DNA of 64,000 bases from positions 1 to 64,000 of the forward strand of contig NZ_MSDV01000018.1 in NCBI RefSeq assembly GCF_001931485.1, written 5' to 3'. Under the pieces are notes generated by a model that saw nothing but the letters and a program-made list of their open reading frames with translations, ran no database searches and was not told the DNA's origin. Both the position numbers and the translations under genes were made by a program. Positions 18,278 to 26,747 of the stretch are shown here, in pieces (positions within the stretch are counted from its first letter, which is position 1; every line of letters starts with the position of its first letter). This DNA comes from Burkholderia sp. SRS-W-2-2016. Lineage in GTDB: Bacteria; Pseudomonadota; Gammaproteobacteria; Burkholderiales; Burkholderiaceae.

Positions 18278-19156
18278 TCAGTGCGTGATTTCGCCCATCC
18301 GCCCGGCCTGATAATCGATCACCGCCTGGCGGATCTCGTCCTCGGTGTTCATCACGAACGGGCCGTAGCGGACCACCGGCTCCTTCAGCGGCACACCGCC
18401 GAGCAGCAGCACTTCCAGCGGCTCGTCGCCGGCGGTAAGCGTCACCGCGTCGCCGTCGTCGCCGAACACGATCATCTGGCGCGCGTCGATTGCGCGACTC
18501 GCGTCGCCGTCTCCGTAGTGCCCGCGGCCCGACAGCCCATACGCGAACACCCGATAGTCGGCGGGCACCGGCTGGCGGATCGACGCGCCCGGTTGCAGCG
18601 AGAAGTGCTGGTACAGGATCGGCGTGCGCGTTTCGATCGCGGCCTTCACGCCGAGCGCCTCACCGGCGATCACCTTCACGCGGACCTTGCCGTCCGCGGA
18701 GGTGGCCACCGGAATGCTCGCCGACGGCATCTCCTGATAGCGCGGCGCGATCATCTTGTCGCGCCGCGGCAGGTTCACCCACAGCTGCAACCCGTGCACG
18801 CGGCCGCCGGTGCGGGTGAATTCCGGGTCCGGCATTTCGCTGTGCACGACGCCCGCGCCGGCGGTCATCCATTGCACATCCCCGGCGCGCAGGGTGCCCG
18901 AGTGGCCGGCCGAATCCTTATGGCCGAACTGGCCTTCCAGCACGTAGGTGACGGTCTCGAAGCCGCGATGCGGATGATCGGGCGCGCCGATCGCTTCGCC
19001 CGGCGCGTAATCGACCGGCCCCATTTCATCGAGTAGCAGGAACGGGTCGAAGTCCATCAACAGCCGCGTCGGAAACGGACGGTGGACGACAAAACCACCG
19101 CCTTCGACCGTGCGAACCGACGGAAAGGTGCGTTCGATCGTGCGTGACGTGCTCAT
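18278..19156 (-). CDS. Pirin-family cupin protein
   Basis: A 292-residue bicupin. The N-terminal cupin carries the metal set of pirins (APDHPHRGFETVTYVLEG and GAGVVHSEMP: His-x-His...His...Glu). Pirins are iron-dependent and include quercetin 2,3-dioxygenases and redox-linked regulators. ATG at 19156 is preferred over a GTG at 19165 because AAGGTGA sits just ahead of it. It is divergent from a LysR gene, its likely regulator. Confidence 0.9.
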   Translation of the reverse strand: MSTSRTIERTFPSVRTVEGGGFVVHRPFPTRLLMDFDPFLLLDEMGPVDYAPGEAIGAPDHPHRGFETVTYVLEGQFGHKDSAGHSGTLRAGDVQWMTAGAGVVHSEMPDPEFTRTGGRVHGLQLWVNLPRRDKMIAPRYQEMPSASIPVATSADGKVRVKVIAGEALGVKAAIETRTPILYQHFSLQPGASIRQPVPADYRVFAYGLSGRGHYGDGDASRAIDARQMIVFGDDGDAVTLTAGDEPLEVLLLGGVPLKEPVVRYGPFVMNTEDEIRQAVIDYQAGRMGEITH

Positions 19157-19278
19157 CAATATCACCTTAAAAAATGGGGAATAGCGTCATTTTTGAAACA
19201 TGGAGCTATTATAGGGACCGTTTTTTGAGGTGCCAGCCGCCTATCGGCAATGGATTGTTCTGTTAATGGAACGATGAG

Positions 19279-20286
19279 ATGAAGATCGATTCACATAATC
19301 TGAATGACCTGATGTACTTTTCGCAGGTCGTCGAACATGGCGGGTTTTCCGCCGCCGAGCGGGTGCTGGGCATCTCGAAGTCGCGTCTGTCGCGCCGGCT
19401 CACGGAGCTGGAGGCGTCGCTCGGCGTGCGGCTGTTGCAGCGCTCGACCCGCAAGCTCGCGCTGACCGAAGCGGGGCAACTGTTCTACCAGCACTGTCAG
19501 GCGATGCTCAGCGAGGCGCAGGCGGCGGTCAACGTGGTGCAGCAACTGCGCTCGTCGCCGCGCGGTACGGTGCGGGTCAGCGTGCCGGTGACGATCTCGC
19601 AGACGATCCTGTCGACGATCCTGCCCGAGTTCATGCACCGCTATCCCGAGGTGCGCGTGGTGATGCGGGTCACGAACCGGGTGGTCGACCTGTTCGAGGA
19701 TTCGATCGATGTCGCGTTGCGCGTGCGTTCCGATCCGCCGGAAAACGCCAACATCGTCGTGCGGCCGCTGTGGCGCACCGAGCAGATGCTGGTCGGCGCG
19801 CCGAGCCTCTTGCAGCAGAATGCGCCGCCGCTCACGCCCGCCGATCTGAACCGCTTCGAAACCCTCGACGTGCCGACCGGCGACGGCCGTCACGTGTACA
19901 ACCTGATCTCGCCCGACGGCACGCGTCACGCGCATGAACACGAACCGCGTCTCGTCACCGCCGACCTGATGACGATCCGCGAAGCGGTGCTGGCCGGCGT
20001 CGGTATCGCCGCGTTGCCGGAGATGATGTATGGCGCCGCGTTGAGGGTGGGGAAGTTGTCGCCGGTGATGCCGGGCTGGAGTTTTCCGACCCCGCAGTTG
20101 TACGCGGTGTTCGTGTCGCGCCAGGGGATGGTGCCGGCGGTGCGCGCGTTCGTCGACTATCTGGTCGAGATGCTCGATCCGGATCAAGGCACGCACATCA
20201 TGCGCGAGTGTCCGGTGCGCGATGAAAAGGGGGAGGCGCCGGGGGCATCGGTCAGGAAGGCGGCGACGTCCGCGGTGGCTTCGTAA
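19279..20286 (+). CDS. LysR-family transcriptional regulator (divergent from pirin)
   Basis: A 335-residue LysR protein: N-terminal helix-turn-helix (FSQVVEHGGFSAAERVLGISKSRLSRRLTELEASLGVRLLQRSTR) and a periplasmic-binding-protein-like effector domain. The layout, back to back with the pirin gene over 122 bp, suggests it controls that gene. The C-terminal tail (residues about 315-335) is basic and Ala-rich and looks non-conserved. The effector is unknown. Confidence 0.9.
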   Translation: MKIDSHNLNDLMYFSQVVEHGGFSAAERVLGISKSRLSRRLTELEASLGVRLLQRSTRKLALTEAGQLFYQHCQAMLSEAQAAVNVVQQLRSSPRGTVRVSVPVTISQTILSTILPEFMHRYPEVRVVMRVTNRVVDLFEDSIDVALRVRSDPPENANIVVRPLWRTEQMLVGAPSLLQQNAPPLTPADLNRFETLDVPTGDGRHVYNLISPDGTRHAHEHEPRLVTADLMTIREAVLAGVGIAALPEMMYGAALRVGKLSPVMPGWSFPTPQLYAVFVSRQGMVPAVRAFVDYLVEMLDPDQGTHIMRECPVRDEKGEAPGASVRKAATSAVAS

Positions 20287-20468
20287 GCAATCCGCTCAAC
20301 CGATCATTCGCCCCAAGCCGTCTGCGCGTAGCCGCATCGCGGTCGCGCGCGGCGCAAATCGTTTTTAGCATTTAAGCGCGGCCTGTCATGATTACTTTCA
20401 ATGGCCGTTTGCTTGAATGCGTACGCGCACAGGCATATATTGAAATCCCTTTCGCTAAGGAGCCTCCT

Positions 20469-20588
20469 ATGCGAAAACTCATGGCCGCTATCATAGCGAG
20501 CCTGATAGGGCTGACCGCGCTGTCCGTGTCGACCACGGCCGTCGCATGCGGGGGTACGAGCTATCAGTCTTCGGCCGATGGCAAATGA
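20469..20588 (+). CDS. Small exported 39-residue peptide
   Basis: A short gene with a strong ribosome-binding site (AAGGAG, 20456-20461) ahead of the ATG. The product has a basic N-terminus (MRK), a hydrophobic stretch to about residue 26 ending TAVA, and a 13-residue mature tail with a single Cys (CGGTSYQSSADGK). It looks like a secreted or lipid-modified-like microprotein; the tail starts at the Cys right after TAVA, which resembles a lipobox-like end but lacks the usual Leu. A terminator follows 34 bp downstream. Function unknown. Confidence 0.6.
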   Translation: MRKLMAAIIASLIGLTALSVSTTAVACGGTSYQSSADGK

Positions 20589-20621
20589 CCCCGCCGCCCG
20601 AAGGCGCCGAGTGCGCACAAA

Positions 20622-20658
20622 AAAAGGCCTTCATCCGAGGATGAAGGCCTTTTACTTT
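20622..20658. terminator. Bidirectional terminator
   Basis: AAAAGGCCTTCATCC (20622-20636) pairs with GGATGAAGGCCTTTT (20639-20653), loaded with A on the left and T on the right. It separates the small peptide gene from the converging exbD gene. Confidence 0.85.
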
Positions 20659-20705
20659 TTGGGCCCGGTTCAAAGGGCCCGGCGTGCGTTTGCAGCAGGC
20701 GCGCG

Positions 20706-21125
20706 TTACTTCGCCTTCGGCTGCGTGACGAAGCCGATCTTGGTCAGTCCCCCGGACTGCGCGGCCGACATCACCTGCGCGACCTTCTCGTACGGCACCT
20801 TGCGGTCCGCGTCGAGATGCAGTTCCGGCTGCGGGCTCGCCTGCGCGGCCTGCGCGATCTTCGCCGCGAGCGCCGCGTCGTCGACCTTGTCTTTGTCCCA
20901 CAGGACGTTGCCGTCCGCGTCGATCGAAACCGTGACCTGCGCGGGCTTGGTGTCTTCCTTCTGACTGCTTGCGTGCGGGAGATCGATCTTGACCGCGTGA
21001 CGGATCACCGGAATCGTCACCATGAACACGATCAGCAGAACCAGCATCACGTCGACGAGCGGCGTCATGTTGATCTCGTTCATCAGGCCGTCGTCATCGT
21101 CTCCGGCAAAAGGGCTCATTGCCAT
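20706..21125 (-). CDS. exbD: ExbD, TonB energy-transducing protein
   Basis: A 139-residue protein with one N-terminal membrane helix containing the proton-path Asp (INMTPLVDVMLVLLIVFMV) and a periplasmic domain. It partners ExbB and TonB to energise outer-membrane iron and haem receptors. Third gene of tonB-exbB-exbD, 16 bp after exbB, on the minus strand. Confidence 0.93.
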   Translation of the reverse strand: MAMSPFAGDDDDGLMNEINMTPLVDVMLVLLIVFMVTIPVIRHAVKIDLPHASSQKEDTKPAQVTVSIDADGNVLWDKDKVDDAALAAKIAQAAQASPQPELHLDADRKVPYEKVAQVMSAAQSGGLTKIGFVTQPKAK

Positions 21126-21141
21126 CGGAATGCCTCGTCGA

Positions 21142-21870
21142 TCAGTTGGCGCGGGTCGCGAGACGCAGACCGTCGCGCTTGGAGGACGACAGACGCGCGC
21201 CCGTCACGAAGAACGCATGCAGACCGTGCGCGAAGCGGCTCAGCTTCGCGACGATCGCCTTGTTGGCGCGGGTCAGCGCGTTATAGCCGAGCACCGCGGG
21301 AATCGCGACGAACAGACCGAACGCGGTCATGATCAGCGCCTCGCCGACCGGGCCGGCGACCTGATCGATCGACGACTGGCCGCTCGCGCCGATTGCGAGC
21401 AGCGCGTGATAGATGCCCCACACCGTGCCGAACAGTCCGACGAACGGCGCGGTGCTGCCGATCGACGCGAGAATCGCGAGGCCGCTCTGCATGCGCGCGA
21501 CGCTCTCGTCCATCGTGTCCTTCAGGCAGCGCGTGACCCAGTCCGACACGTCCATGCGGTCGTGCAGATGCGGTTGCGTCTGGTGATGATGGTCGGCCGC
21601 TTCCTGGCCCGACAGCGCGAGCGCGAGGAACGGGTTGTCCTGCGGCGTCGATGCGCCGCCGCCGAGCTTCTTCACGCCGTCGGCGAGATCGTCCGAATGC
21701 CAGAACGCCTGCTCGGCGTTCTTCGTCAGACGCTTCAGACGCATCACGTTCCAGCCTTTGACGACGATCACGCTCCACGACATCACCGACATCACCAACA
21801 GCGCGAGCGCGATACCGCGCGTCACGAAATCCCCTTGCGCCCACACGTGCGCCAATCCGTAGTTTTGCAT
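21142..21870 (-). CDS. exbB: ExbB, TonB-system proton channel
   Basis: A 242-residue MotA/TolQ/ExbB protein with three membrane segments; the C-terminal part has the conserved GTVWGIYHALLAIG and GPVGEALIMTAFGLFVAIPAV helices. The ATG at 21870 starts at the family N-terminus (MQNYGLAHVWAQGDFVTRG); the longer frame upstream is Arg-rich and has no meaning. It forms the proton channel with ExbD that drives TonB. Confidence 0.93.
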   Translation of the reverse strand: MQNYGLAHVWAQGDFVTRGIALALLVMSVMSWSVIVVKGWNVMRLKRLTKNAEQAFWHSDDLADGVKKLGGGASTPQDNPFLALALSGQEAADHHHQTQPHLHDRMDVSDWVTRCLKDTMDESVARMQSGLAILASIGSTAPFVGLFGTVWGIYHALLAIGASGQSSIDQVAGPVGEALIMTAFGLFVAIPAVLGYNALTRANKAIVAKLSRFAHGLHAFFVTGARLSSSKRDGLRLATRAN

Positions 21871-21896
21871 TGCAATTCCTTGTTTTGAAATCTGCT

Positions 21897-22634
21897 TCAA
21901 TCGGTCAGATTGAAGTTGAAAGGCTGGGTATATGCGGCCCTGACCGGCTGGCCGTTCTCGAGATAAGGCTTGCAGGCGCTCGCGTGCACCGCGGCGAGCG
22001 CGGCGTCGTCGAGACGGCTGGAGCCGCTGCTCTTCTTCAACGCGATCTCTTCGAGCTTGCCGCTCAAGCCGATCACGAAGCGTACATACGCGGTGCCGGT
22101 CTCGCCGCGGCGCCGCGACAGCGCCGGGTAGTCCGGTTGAGCGATATTGCATTCGACGTGCGAAACGTTCTTCGGCGCGCTGATTTCCATTGTCTGCCGG
22201 CCGATCGCGGGAGCCGCGGCGGCGGGCGGCGCCGCCGGAGCGGCGGGCGCGGGCGGCGTGGGATCGGCGGCCTCGACCGGCGTCGGCGACGGCGCGGCCG
22301 CTTGCGGCAACGGGGTCGGCGTCGGTTTGGGCGTTGGCTTGGGCTTTGGCTGGACCTTCGGCTTCGTTTGGACCGGCGGCGTCGGCTGGGGCGGCGGCGG
22401 CGCGATCGATTGCAGCGCGACCGGCGCGGCGAGCGGCGCCGGCGGCAGCAACTCGGCCGTCATCACATGCGACTCGATCGCCGGCTGGGCCGGCTCCTGA
22501 CGCAGCGTCATGATGACCGCGAGCAGCGCGACGTGAATCGCCGCGACCGCCGCAATGGCGGTCAACGTGCGCGAATCCGGTCGGGTGGACGAAGCCAGCG
22601 GGGCGCCGGCGGTTACGGGTTGTGGTGCCTGCAT
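21897..22634 (-). CDS. tonB: TonB periplasmic protein
   Basis: A 245-residue protein: an N-terminal hydrophobic anchor (TAIAAVAAIHVALLAVIMT), a long Pro/Lys/Gln-rich spacer (about residues 80-150, PKPTPKPTPTPLP) that spans the periplasm, and the C-terminal TonB domain (YPALSRRRGETGTAYVRFVIGLSGK) that contacts TonB-dependent receptors. ATG 22634 is chosen over a TTG two codons upstream. First long gene of the tonB-exbB-exbD operon. Confidence 0.93.
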   Translation of the reverse strand: MQAPQPVTAGAPLASSTRPDSRTLTAIAAVAAIHVALLAVIMTLRQEPAQPAIESHVMTAELLPPAPLAAPVALQSIAPPPPQPTPPVQTKPKVQPKPKPTPKPTPTPLPQAAAPSPTPVEAADPTPPAPAAPAAPPAAAAPAIGRQTMEISAPKNVSHVECNIAQPDYPALSRRRGETGTAYVRFVIGLSGKLEEIALKKSSGSSRLDDAALAAVHASACKPYLENGQPVRAAYTQPFNFNLTD

Positions 22635-22683
22635 GGTCAATGTGGCAGCACGGCGCCGGGGCGGCGTGTCGGGCGGGACAGCG

Positions 22684-22746
22684 TCATGTTCGGAAGATCA
22701 GCAGCGAAATGAACAGGGTAGTAACGAAACCAATCAGCAATTCCAT
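22684..22746 (-). CDS. Twenty-residue hydrophobic peptide ahead of tonB
   Basis: A strong AAAGGAG lies 6-7 bases ahead of an ATG that opens a 20-codon frame (MELLIGFVTTLFISLLIFRT). It encodes a single hydrophobic membrane-spanning-length segment with one acidic and one basic end residue, and ends 49 bp before the tonB start. It may be a bona fide membrane microprotein or a leader peptide controlling tonB. I cannot name a family. The ribosome-binding site is better than that of tonB itself, which is the main evidence. Confidence 0.5.
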   Translation of the reverse strand: MELLIGFVTTLFISLLIFRT

Positions 22747-22951
22747 CGCGAACTCCTTTCTCAGGGTGAGCGGGGTAGCTGGCTGGTACGGATACTGGCT
22801 TGCTGACGGCAGTGGATGAAGCAGTTGTACCGCGGATAGGTTGCACGTCCGCGGCACATTCAAAATCGCATTAAACGCTACATTAAATGTACATCTGGCG
22901 TAAGAGGCGCGTGGACGCAGCGGGTAGGGCCCGCGCGCCCGTCGAGCCTAC

Positions 22952-23209
22952 TCAGGCTGCCTTGCGCTCGTAGAACGTTACCTGCACGACCTGGGCGACG
23001 GTCTGCACATGCTGGTGCTCGATCCCGACACCGCAACGGCTCGCGCACACGCCGCTTTGCAACATGACGTCGCGTACGGATTCCTCGCACTTGCCGCAGC
23101 AGGAGGCGACACCGAGCTCGAACTGCAACTCGTCGAATGAATCGATGCCGTCCGCAATCGAGGAGCGGATTGTGCGGTCGGACACGGATTTGCAGACACA
23201 GACAATCAT
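22952..23209 (-). CDS. bfd: Bacterioferritin-associated ferredoxin (Bfd-like)
   Basis: An 85-residue protein. The first 50 residues are a Bfd [2Fe-2S] domain with ligands Cys4, Cys6 (IVCVCK) and Cys38, Cys41 (CCGKC). Bfd reduces the iron core of bacterioferritin to release Fe2+ when iron is scarce. Residues about 51-85 are an extra tail with two Cys and several His (CASRCGVGIEHQHV). Fur-box-like sequence lies just upstream. bfr is 1.3 kb away with murI in between. Confidence 0.9.
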   Translation of the reverse strand: MIVCVCKSVSDRTIRSSIADGIDSFDELQFELGVASCCGKCEESVRDVMLQSGVCASRCGVGIEHQHVQTVAQVVQVTFYERKAA

Positions 23210-23230
23210 GGCAGGGCGTGATAGCTAACG

Positions 23231-23253
23231 TTAATGCGAATTATTATCATTTT
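23231..23253 (-). promoter_or_regulatory. Fur box upstream of bfd
   Basis: On the minus strand AAAATGATAATAATTCGCAT carries repeated ATAAT-type hexamers close to the Fur consensus, 22 bp ahead of the bfd ATG. It fits iron-repressed control of bfd and possibly the tonB operon downstream. Confidence 0.75.
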
Positions 23254-23420
23254 GTTTGGGCCGTTTGGCAAGCACCCCCTACGATTTTTTGTAACAAAAC
23301 CAGACTCTTAGAAGGGGTTTCGTCGGAGGGAAGGGACGTGGGCGGGCGCGGGACGAGGCTGCAAATCGCCCGGGAGGCGGGCTCCCGCCCGCTCTGCGGG
23401 GCTGACGGCGACTGCGCCGG

Positions 23421-24308
23421 TCAGGCCGCGCGCGAGTCCGGAGCGGCCGTGCGGCGCGACGGGATCAGCACCTGTTCGACCGCCGCATCGATCTGCAGCA
23501 GCGTCGCGGCGAGTTGTTGCTGGTGGAGGCCGTCGTCGGTGGAATAGAAGCGTGGTAGCGGCGTGGCGGCTGCCGGCGCGGCGGCGCGCAGGCCGTGCTG
23601 CTCGAGTACGCGTTCGAGCTGACGTGCGATCGCCACGCTGGTGTCGATCAGCGCGAGCCGCTCGCCGACGATGTCGCGAATCGCCGCATCGAGGAACGGA
23701 TAGTGGGTGCAGCCGAGCACCAGCGTGTCGGCGCCGGCTTCGAGCATCGGTTCGAGATAGCCGCGCAGCAGCGCGCGCAGTTCGGCCGAGCCGACGTCGC
23801 AACGCTCGACCGCCTGCACGAGGCCGTGGCCGGGCTGGCACAGGAAGCGGCAGTCGGCGGCATAGCGTTCGAGCAGCCCCTGAAACCGGGCGCTGCGCAG
23901 CGTGGCCTGAGTCGCGAGCACGCCGGCGACGCGGCTTTTCGACTGCAACGCGGCCGGTTTAACGCCCGGCTCGACGCCGACGAGGGGAATAGGGAGCTTT
24001 TCGCGCACGTACGCGATTGACTGCGCGGTCGCGGTGTTGCACGCGACCACCAGCGCCTTCGCGCCCTGGGCGGCCAGCCATTCGCCGATCGCGAGCGTGC
24101 GGTCGGTGATGAAGTCGTCGTCGCGTTCGCCGTACGGCGCATACAGCGAGTCGGCGACGTACAGCAGCGCCTCGTCGGGCAATTGCGCGCGCACCGCGCG
24201 CAATACCGACAGACCGCCGAGCCCCGAATCGAAAATACCGATCGGCGCCTGCGACGCGGCGTCAGCGGCAAGACCGAAGGCAGTCGGGGAGGGCGATTGG
24301 GCAGGCAT
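23421..24308 (-). CDS. murI: Glutamate racemase
   Basis: A 295-residue racemase that makes D-glutamate for peptidoglycan. The two catalytic cysteines are in VVACNTATAQS and LGCTHYPFLD, and the N-terminal Asp-Ser pair is in GIFDSGLGGLSV. ATG 24308 is preferred to an upstream TTG that would add an unconserved N-terminal extension. A 30-residue tail after the fold (ending PSRRTAAPDSRAA) is not conserved-looking. Lies between bfd and bfr on the same strand. Confidence 0.93.
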   Translation of the reverse strand: MPAQSPSPTAFGLAADAASQAPIGIFDSGLGGLSVLRAVRAQLPDEALLYVADSLYAPYGERDDDFITDRTLAIGEWLAAQGAKALVVACNTATAQSIAYVREKLPIPLVGVEPGVKPAALQSKSRVAGVLATQATLRSARFQGLLERYAADCRFLCQPGHGLVQAVERCDVGSAELRALLRGYLEPMLEAGADTLVLGCTHYPFLDAAIRDIVGERLALIDTSVAIARQLERVLEQHGLRAAAPAAATPLPRFYSTDDGLHQQQLAATLLQIDAAVEQVLIPSRRTAAPDSRAA

Positions 24309-24490
24309 AGGAGAAGAAAACGTCCGCGGCGCGGCGAACCGCAACGAGCGGGGAAATCCGGAAGGTGCGCAAGTATATCGCCGGCGCGGCGCGCTTTAGC
24401 GCGAATCCGTAGCGCACGTGGCGGTGGCGCTACGCTCGCGGCTCAACGTGTTGCCGAGCCGCCCGCGCGTGAATGTGCAGCGTGATTCGC

Positions 24491-24970
24491 TCAGGCTTCG
24501 ACCGAACCCATCGCGCTTTGCTGATAGTTCTGGATACCGATCTTGCCGATCAGATCGATCTGCGTTTCGAGCCAGTCGATATGTTCTTCGGTGTCGTCGA
24601 GAATCGTCGTAAAGATTTCACGCGAAATGTAATCGCGAACTGATTCGCAATACGCAATCGCTTCCTTGCAGGTGCTTTGCGAAATCTGTTCGAGCTTCAG
24701 ATCGCATTCGAGAATTTCTTTGGTTTCCTCACCGATCAGCAGCTTGTGCAGATCCTGCAGATTCGGCAGACCGTCGAGCATGAAAACGCGTTCGATCAGC
24801 ATGTCGGCATGCTTCATTTCGCCGATCGACTCGTCGTATTCGTGCTTGCCGAGCTTTTCGAGGCCCCAGTGACGGTACATCCGCGCGTGCAGGAAGTACT
24901 GGTTGATAGCCGTCAGCTCGTTCTTCAGCTGCGCGTTCAGATATTCGATGACTTTCTTGTCGCCTTGCAT
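24491..24970 (-). CDS. bfr: Bacterioferritin
   Basis: A 159-residue haem-ferritin subunit beginning [19 protein letters not shown]. Ferroxidase ligands Glu18, Glu51, His54, Glu94 and His130 and the haem ligand Met52 are in place. The equivalent of E. coli Glu127 is Thr in the sequence [11 protein letters not shown], with Glu at 128 and 129. The ATG at 24970 begins at the family start and follows GGAAATAAAC. It stores iron as a 24-mer shell; Bfd, encoded nearby, would release it. Confidence 0.93.
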   Translation of the reverse strand: MQGDKKVIEYLNAQLKNELTAINQYFLHARMYRHWGLEKLGKHEYDESIGEMKHADMLIERVFMLDGLPNLQDLHKLLIGEETKEILECDLKLEQISQSTCKEAIAYCESVRDYISREIFTTILDDTEEHIDWLETQIDLIGKIGIQNYQQSAMGSVEA

Positions 24971-25101
24971 GTTTATTTCCTTTTTGGGGACCCTGAAATT
25001 TCCAACAACAATAAACGCCCTACCTGAAAAAGCCAAGGAAGCCGACACAACTTTTGGCATTGTTCGCCAATAGGGTATGCGTGCCTGGCACAGGCAATAA
25101 A

Positions 25102-25127
25102 AAGCCGGGACCGCGGCCCCGGCTTCT
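25102..25127. terminator. Bidirectional terminator between bfr and fumarase
   Basis: AAGCCGG (25102-25108) with CCGGCTT (25119-25125), preceded by an A-run and followed by TCTGTT. It serves the fumarase gene on the minus strand. Confidence 0.7.
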
Positions 25128-25172
25128 GTTCCTGCTAATCGCTAACAGGCTCGATCAGGCTTTAGCCATCTA

Positions 25173-26696
25173 TCAGGCGGTCGCGACCGGAATCTTGCCG
25201 ATCTTCGCCTGCCATTCCTTCGGGCCGGTCTGGTGCACCGAGGTACCGGTCGAATCGACGGCCACCGTTACCGGCATGTCCTGCACGTCGAACTCGTAAA
25301 TGGCTTCCATGCCGAGGTCTTCGAACGCGAGCACCTTCGCGCTGCGGATCGCCTTCGACACCAGATACGCGGCGCCGCCGACGGCCATCAGATACGCGGC
25401 CTTGTGCTTCTTGATCGCCTCGATCGCGACCGGGCCGCGCTCGGCCTTGCCGATCATCGAAATGAGACCCGTTTGCGCGAGCATCGTCTCGGTGAACTTG
25501 TCCATCCGCGTCGCGGTGGTCGGGCCTGCCGGGCCGACTGCCTCGTCACGCACCGGGTCGACCGGGCCGACGTAGTAGATCACGCGGTTAGTGAAATCGA
25601 CCGGCAGCTTTTCGCCCTTCGCGAGCATGTCCGCGATGCGCTTGTGCGCGGCGTCGCGGCCCGTCAACATCTTGCCCGACAGCAGCAGCGTCTGGCCCGG
25701 CTTCCAGTTCGCGACCTGTTCCGGCGTCAGCGTGTTCAGATCGACGCGCTGGCTGGTTTCCGTGTTCGGTTCCCAGTGCACCTTCGGCCATGCGTCGAGC
25801 GACGGCGCTTCGAGCTTGGCGACGCCCGAGCCGTCGAGCGTGAAGTGCGCGTGGCGGGTCGCCGCGCAGTTCGGGATGATCGCGACCGGCTTCGACGCGG
25901 CGTGCGTCGGCGCGGCCATGATCTTCACGTCGAGCACGGTCGACAAACCGCCGAGGCCCTGCGCGCCGATGCCGAGCGCGTTGACCTTCTCGTGCAGTTC
26001 GACGCGCAGCTCTTCGATCCAGTCCTGCGGGCCGCGAGCGATCACGTCCTGAATGTCGATCGGATCCATCAGCGATTCCTTCGCCATCACCATCGCTTTT
26101 TCAGCGGTGCCGCCGATACCGATGCCGAGCATCCCCGGCGGGCACCAGCCGGCGCCCATCGTCGGCACGGTCTTCAGGATCCAGTCGACGATCGAATCCG
26201 ACGGATTCAGCATCGCGAACTTCGACTTGTTTTCCGAGCCGCCGCCCTTCGCCGCGACCTGCACGTCGACCTTGTCGCCCGGCACGATCTCGTAGTGGAT
26301 CACGGCCGGCGTGTTGTCCCTGGTGTTCTTGCGCGCGCCTTCCGGCGGGCTCACGATCGATGCGCGCAGCACGTTGTCCGGGTTCAGATAACCGCGGCGC
26401 ACGCCTTCGTTGATCATGTCGGTCACGCTCATCGTCGCGCCGTCCCAGCGCACGTCCATACCGACCTTGACGAACACCGTGACGATGCCGGTGTCCTGGC
26501 AGATCGGGCGCTTGCCTTCGGCGCACATACGGCTGTTGGTCAGGATCTGTGCGATCGCGTCCTTCGCGGCCGGGCTCTGTTCGAGTTCGTACGCGCGGCC
26601 GAGGGCCTCGATGTAGTCGAGCGGATGGTAATAGCTGATGTACTGCAGCGAATCAGCGATGCTCTGAATCAGGTCTTCCTGTTTGATGACGGTCAT
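25173..26696 (-). CDS. fumA: Class I fumarate hydratase (iron-sulfur)
   Basis: A 507-residue class I fumarase: N-terminal alpha region, [4Fe-4S] ligand cysteines in RPICQDTG and in the IPNCAATRH segment, and the C-terminal beta region with KHKAAYLMAVGGAAYLVSKAI. It converts fumarate and malate reversibly. The cluster is oxygen- and iron-sensitive, consistent with its neighbours in iron metabolism. Full length, ATG 26696. Confidence 0.95.
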   Translation of the reverse strand: MTVIKQEDLIQSIADSLQYISYYHPLDYIEALGRAYELEQSPAAKDAIAQILTNSRMCAEGKRPICQDTGIVTVFVKVGMDVRWDGATMSVTDMINEGVRRGYLNPDNVLRASIVSPPEGARKNTRDNTPAVIHYEIVPGDKVDVQVAAKGGGSENKSKFAMLNPSDSIVDWILKTVPTMGAGWCPPGMLGIGIGGTAEKAMVMAKESLMDPIDIQDVIARGPQDWIEELRVELHEKVNALGIGAQGLGGLSTVLDVKIMAAPTHAASKPVAIIPNCAATRHAHFTLDGSGVAKLEAPSLDAWPKVHWEPNTETSQRVDLNTLTPEQVANWKPGQTLLLSGKMLTGRDAAHKRIADMLAKGEKLPVDFTNRVIYYVGPVDPVRDEAVGPAGPTTATRMDKFTETMLAQTGLISMIGKAERGPVAIEAIKKHKAAYLMAVGGAAYLVSKAIRSAKVLAFEDLGMEAIYEFDVQDMPVTVAVDSTGTSVHQTGPKEWQAKIGKIPVATA

Positions 26697-26747
26697 GGCT
26701 AGCTCAGTGGGGAGTGGCGCTTGTAATCGGATCGCAGCGCGGTGCGG

